Shown here: positions 61,024 to 64,000 of the stretch, in pieces
Numbering within the stretch: the stretch's first letter is position 1
Layout of the letters: each line of letters begins with the position of its first letter
NCBI GenBank assembly: GCA_036342255.1
Contig: JAZAUS010000004.1
Location: 1 to 64,000, forward strand
From: RUG11198 sp036342255
GTDB lineage: Bacteria; Bacillota_I; Bacilli_A; RF39; UBA660
Length of the DNA: 64,000 bases
Direction: 5' to 3'
The notes under the pieces: generated by a model
The model's input: only the letters and a program-made list of their open reading frames with translations
What the model was told of the DNA's origin: nothing
Databases searched by the model: none
Program-made: the position numbers and the translations under genes

Positions 61024-63225
61024 ATGAAAATAAATATATATGATTTTGATGAAACAATTTATAACGGAGATTCAACCGTAGATTTTTATTTATTCTGCCT
61101 AAAAAAGAAAAAATCCATAATAAAATATTTATTTCCTTTTTTTATATATTTTATTTTATACTTATTAAAAAAATCTACCAAAGAAACAATGAAAGAAAAA
61201 TTGTATGCTTTTTTAAATGATTTTAATAATATTGATGAACTAATAGATGAATTTTGGGATAAAAATCAAAAAAAGATAAAAGATTATTATCAAGAAAAAA
61301 ATCATCAAAATGACATTATAATATCAGCATCCCCAGAATTTTTACTAAATCCCATTGCTAAAAAATTAAAAGTAAAAAAACTAATAGCAAGCAGAGTAAA
61401 TAAAAAAACAGGAAAATATACTGGAAAAAACTGCAGTGAAGAAGAAAAGGTAAAAAGACTATATCAGTATAAAAAAAATATAATTGTTGAAGAAGTATAC
61501 AGCGATAGCCTTAAAGATACACCTATTCTTAATTTAGGTAAAAGATCATATCTTGTAAAAAAAGATAATATTATACCTTTTATTCATCAAAAAAAGCACA
61601 AAAAAATACTAGATTTATTTACAGCATTTATATTTGCTATTTCTAGTTCTTTTATGACAATAATGTTCATAAGTACTAAAGACTATAATTACTATTTAGT
61701 TACAAAAGTCTTATTTATCTTATCTTTTATAATTTCATTCATATTATATATGATAATTATTAGAAAACAAAAAATAAATATAAAACTAATTATAATCTCA
61801 ATATTAATAGCATTATATTTTATAAGTAATATATATTTAGATACACAAATGGGTCTATATTTTATAAATAATATCTTATCCAACTATTTTAAAATATACT
61901 GGCAGCATTATAATATAAGATCTTTTATAGCCATTTTATCAATTCCTAGTATTAGCACATATGTATATTTAGCAATAATAAAAATTTACCCATATGCCAT
62001 AGAAGAATATAAATCTTTAAAAAAAGAAGAAAAATATTTTTTGTTATTTATTACCATAATAGGAACAATTCTAACAACCATAATTTATACCAATGTTAAT
62101 GCTTTTTATTTACCTAAAAGTTGTAACAAAGTATTATGTAGATTTGGCCAATATGATGTAATATATACAACAGATACAGGTTATTTAAACCAAGATAATA
62201 CTTTTTATAAAATAAGTTCAAGAGAGAATGATATAAGGCAGCCATTGTTTGGCCTATTCGCCATGCCCTTTTCCTTATCAGCAAAATTCATATCAACTTT
62301 TTTTGCCTTTATTCCAAACTCATATTACATAATCTTTAATATAATTCAAATTATAACACTAGGAATCACTTTATTAATGATTAGTAGATTCTTTGAAAAA
62401 GATAAAAAAAACAAATATATATATCTATTATTATCTATTTGTACCTATAGTTTTATATTATTCTCTTTCATCCAAGAACAATATATAATAAGTTTATTTT
62501 ATCTAATATTAGCAATTTATACATATTATAAATACAAGCCAAAAATTAATTATTTATACCTATGTTCCGTAGGAACCTTATTAACATCAGGAATAATAGT
62601 ACCAACAATAACTACCGAAAAATTAAAAAACTTTAAAAAATATATCACTAATATTATTAAAACCTTTTTAGCTTTTGTATCCCTAGTAATATTAACAGGT
62701 CAAATTATAGTATTTTTTCCAGAAAAATTTATGTTTCTAAAAGGTTTTACAGGAGCAAGAATAATTTTTACCCAACGCCTAAAACAATATCTATTTTTTA
62801 TTAGAAGCATATTCATAGGCCCATTAGGAGGACAAGAAAAAATAATAAATGCTGGCTATAAAGCTTATCACCTATACCATATAGATAACTATAGTATCTT
62901 AGGTATATTTATATTGATATTATGTATAATAAGCTTTATCAAAAACAGAAAAAAACTAATAGCAAAAATATCCATATTATGGATTATATTCTCATTTATA
63001 ATCTTATGCTTAATAGGTTGGGGAACCAACGAGAATGGATTAATATTATATTCATTATATTTCTTTTGGGCCTTTGTAGCACTAATAAGTATGTTAATAA
63101 ACAGTATAAAAAACAGTACTTTAAAAAGATTAATATTTGTAACAATAATAATAATTATGATAACAGCCAATTTAAGAAGTTTTATGGATATATTAAAGTT
63201 CTGTATTACTTATTATAAAAATTAA
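61024..63225 (+). CDS. HAD phosphatase fused to polytopic membrane (GT-C-like) protein
   Basis: 733 aa. Residues 1-185: HAD phosphatase of the phosphoserine-phosphatase-like group (Y-D-F-D-E-T with Asp7 and Asp9; I-S-A-S-P-E motif II; Y-S-D-S-L-K-D motif IV), likely removing the 5-phosphate of polyprenyl-phosphoribose made by the upstream enzyme. Residues about 195-733: a dozen or more membrane segments with a large outside loop (T-D-T-G-Y-L-N-Q-D-N, then R-Q-P-L-F-G-L-F near residue 400), like GT-C sugar transferases using a lipid-linked donor. ATG after AGGAGG, 14 bases after the UbiA gene. The fusion would place phosphatase and transferase on one chain. Confidence 0.75.
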   Translation: MKINIYDFDETIYNGDSTVDFYLFCLKKKKSIIKYLFPFFIYFILYLLKKSTKETMKEKLYAFLNDFNNIDELIDEFWDKNQKKIKDYYQEKNHQNDIIISASPEFLLNPIAKKLKVKKLIASRVNKKTGKYTGKNCSEEEKVKRLYQYKKNIIVEEVYSDSLKDTPILNLGKRSYLVKKDNIIPFIHQKKHKKILDLFTAFIFAISSSFMTIMFISTKDYNYYLVTKVLFILSFIISFILYMIIIRKQKINIKLIIISILIALYFISNIYLDTQMGLYFINNILSNYFKIYWQHYNIRSFIAILSIPSISTYVYLAIIKIYPYAIEEYKSLKKEEKYFLLFITIIGTILTTIIYTNVNAFYLPKSCNKVLCRFGQYDVIYTTDTGYLNQDNTFYKISSRENDIRQPLFGLFAMPFSLSAKFISTFFAFIPNSYYIIFNIIQIITLGITLLMISRFFEKDKKNKYIYLLLSICTYSFILFSFIQEQYIISLFYLILAIYTYYKYKPKINYLYLCSVGTLLTSGIIVPTITTEKLKNFKKYITNIIKTFLAFVSLVILTGQIIVFFPEKFMFLKGFTGARIIFTQRLKQYLFFIRSIFIGPLGGQEKIINAGYKAYHLYHIDNYSILGIFILILCIISFIKNRKKLIAKISILWIIFSFIILCLIGWGTNENGLILYSLYFFWAFVALISMLINSIKNSTLKRLIFVTIIIIMITANLRSFMDILKFCITYYKN

Positions 63226-63258
63226 AAAAGAAAAATAAGTTTTATTTTTCTTTTTTAA
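63222..63258. terminator. Bidirectional terminator with both stop codons in the stem
   Basis: Perfect 17-bp stem, 63222-63238 with 63242-63258, three-base loop. A-rich on one side and T-rich on the other, so it acts both ways. Confidence 0.85.
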
Positions 63259-64000
63259 TTATCATCAATTCTATCCGCATAACCAATCTTATCATAACCA
63301 TATTTCTTTTTTATTTTATCCAAAGCTTCTTGTAATTTATCATCACTTCTTTTATTATTAGTATTATTATCAAATAGTGATAATTGTTCATTACGTTCCT
63401 TACTTATATTATCAACACCAACACATAATCCCCTTATATAACTATCATTATCCCAAAGTTTGTCAAACAATTTACAAGCATAATAATATATATCATTATC
63501 ACTACTAATACTATTGTTCAATCTAATCTGTTTACTAACTTTAATAAAATTACTATATTTAATCCATATACTAACTGTATTAGCATATAATTTCTTTTCT
63601 CTAAGCTTCATACCAGTATCACAAGAAAGCATCTTTAAAACCTTATATATTTCTCTTTTATCAATATAATTATATGGAAGTACTGTTGAAGTAGAAACAC
63701 TCTTAGGATTATCTCTTTTAGATTCAACAGTACTATTATCAATACCATTAGCATATTCCCACATTAACTTTCCATGTTTATTAAATTTTTTTATCAAAGT
63801 ATCTTCATCATAATTAGCTAAATCTCCAATTGTTTTAATACCTAATTCTTCCAATTTTTTACTTGCACTTTTTCCAACCATAAACAATTCCTTAACAGGT
63901 AAAGGCCACATCTTAGCTTTAATTTCATTATCAAATAAAGTATGTACCTTATCAGGCTTCTCAAAATCAGAAGCCATCTTAGCTTCTAATTTATTATTAC
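63255..64000 (-). CDS. Y-family DNA polymerase (DinB/UvrX-like), 5' end outside window
   Basis: The frame stays open to the window end; codons before the Met at 63977 read N-N-K-L-E-A-K, matching the Y-family N-K-x-x-A-K-x-A-S-D segment, so this Met is internal. Visible parts: the end of the palm domain (K-M-A-S-D), the thumb with helix-hairpin-helix (G-K-S-A-S-K-K-L-E-E-L-G-I-K-T-I-G-D-L-A), and the little-finger domain (P-K-S-V-S-T-S-T-V-L). The W-P-L-P-V-K-E-L-F segment is typical of Gram-positive Y-family enzymes. The C-terminus (E-Q-L-S-L-F-D) carries a likely beta-clamp binding motif. Role: translesion synthesis. Confidence 0.9.
   Translation of the reverse strand, partial: NNKLEAKMASDFEKPDKVHTLFDNEIKAKMWPLPVKELFMVGKSASKKLEELGIKTIGDLANYDEDTLIKKFNKHGKLMWEYANGIDNSTVESKRDNPKSVSTSTVLPYNYIDKREIYKVLKMLSCDTGMKLREKKLYANTVSIWIKYSNFIKVSKQIRLNNSISSDNDIYYYACKLFDKLWDNDSYIRGLCVGVDNISKERNEQLSLFDNNTNNKRSDDKLQEALDKIKKKYGYDKIGYADRIDDN

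Noticed and set aside
1..64000. Mycoplasma-type code (TGA as Trp) or insertion sequences
   Set aside because: TGA ends genes (38284, 53093) that are followed by ribosome sites and new starts; no transposase-like frame or terminal repeats were seen.

Overview
The window is a very AT-rich chromosomal segment of a low-GC Gram-positive bacterium (Bacillota). The evidence is a secE-nusG / rplK-rplA-rplJ-rplL / methyltransferase / rpoB-rpoC block in the Bacilli order, SigA-type promoters (several an exact TTGACA-N17-TATAAT), Shine-Dalgarno sites before almost every gene, and SipW-type signal peptidase with TasA-like exported proteins. TGA is used as a stop (for example the genes ending at 38284 and 53093), so this is not the Mycoplasma code. 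An uncultured gut Bacilli/RF39-like lineage is my best guess; that is inference only.

Layout. 1-9.2 kb: tandem array of five paralogous leucine-rich-repeat proteins (first one cut by the window edge) sharing an N-terminal domain I do not recognise, plus a small gene at 5434 and a decayed copy of it at 9050. 9.2-14.9 kb: a NT5C-like nucleotidase, a DUF3137-LemA-DUF3137 operon, two RNA-modification enzymes, and a divergent XRE regulator/GNAT pair with a clear operator. 14.9-27.1 kb: transcription and translation core, with leader RNAs before rplK, rplA and rplJ. 27.1-32.5 kb: housekeeping mix (TGS-uridine-kinase-like protein, small-export protein, enolase, cold-shock protein with a possible leader peptide, DUF4186).

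32.6-55.0 kb is the most unusual part: about 22 kb devoted to an exported-protein system. A seven-gene operon (32591-39024) encodes a catalytically dead SipW-like protein, an exported protein, an unknown cytoplasmic protein, a membrane-anchored McrB-type AAA+ ATPase, a DUF2357/McrC-N-like partner without a visible nuclease, an intact SipW-like signal peptidase, and a TasA-like protein with a Thr/Glu tail. Then follow more TasA-like proteins, a 2811-residue membrane-anchored protein with dozens of Y/F-G-G repeats, a coiled-coil protein preceded by a 43-codon gene, and a second block with another dead SipW-like protein and three exported proteins. The cleaved-type exported proteins share a signal-peptide end of the form T-[FY]-[AS]-x-[FY]. 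My reading is a surface fibre or matrix assembly system in which an McrBC-like ATPase pair has been taken over for work at the membrane; this is a hypothesis from sequence and context.

55-64 kb: tRNA-Gly(GCC) under a perfect promoter overlapped by a perfect inverted repeat, small membrane/zinc-motif proteins, Tex, a PrsW-type protease with zinc ribbon, a decaprenyl-phosphate phosphoribosyltransferase-like UbiA protein followed by a HAD phosphatase fused to a large membrane domain (likely lipid-linked pentofuranose synthesis), and the 3' part of a Y-family DNA polymerase gene.
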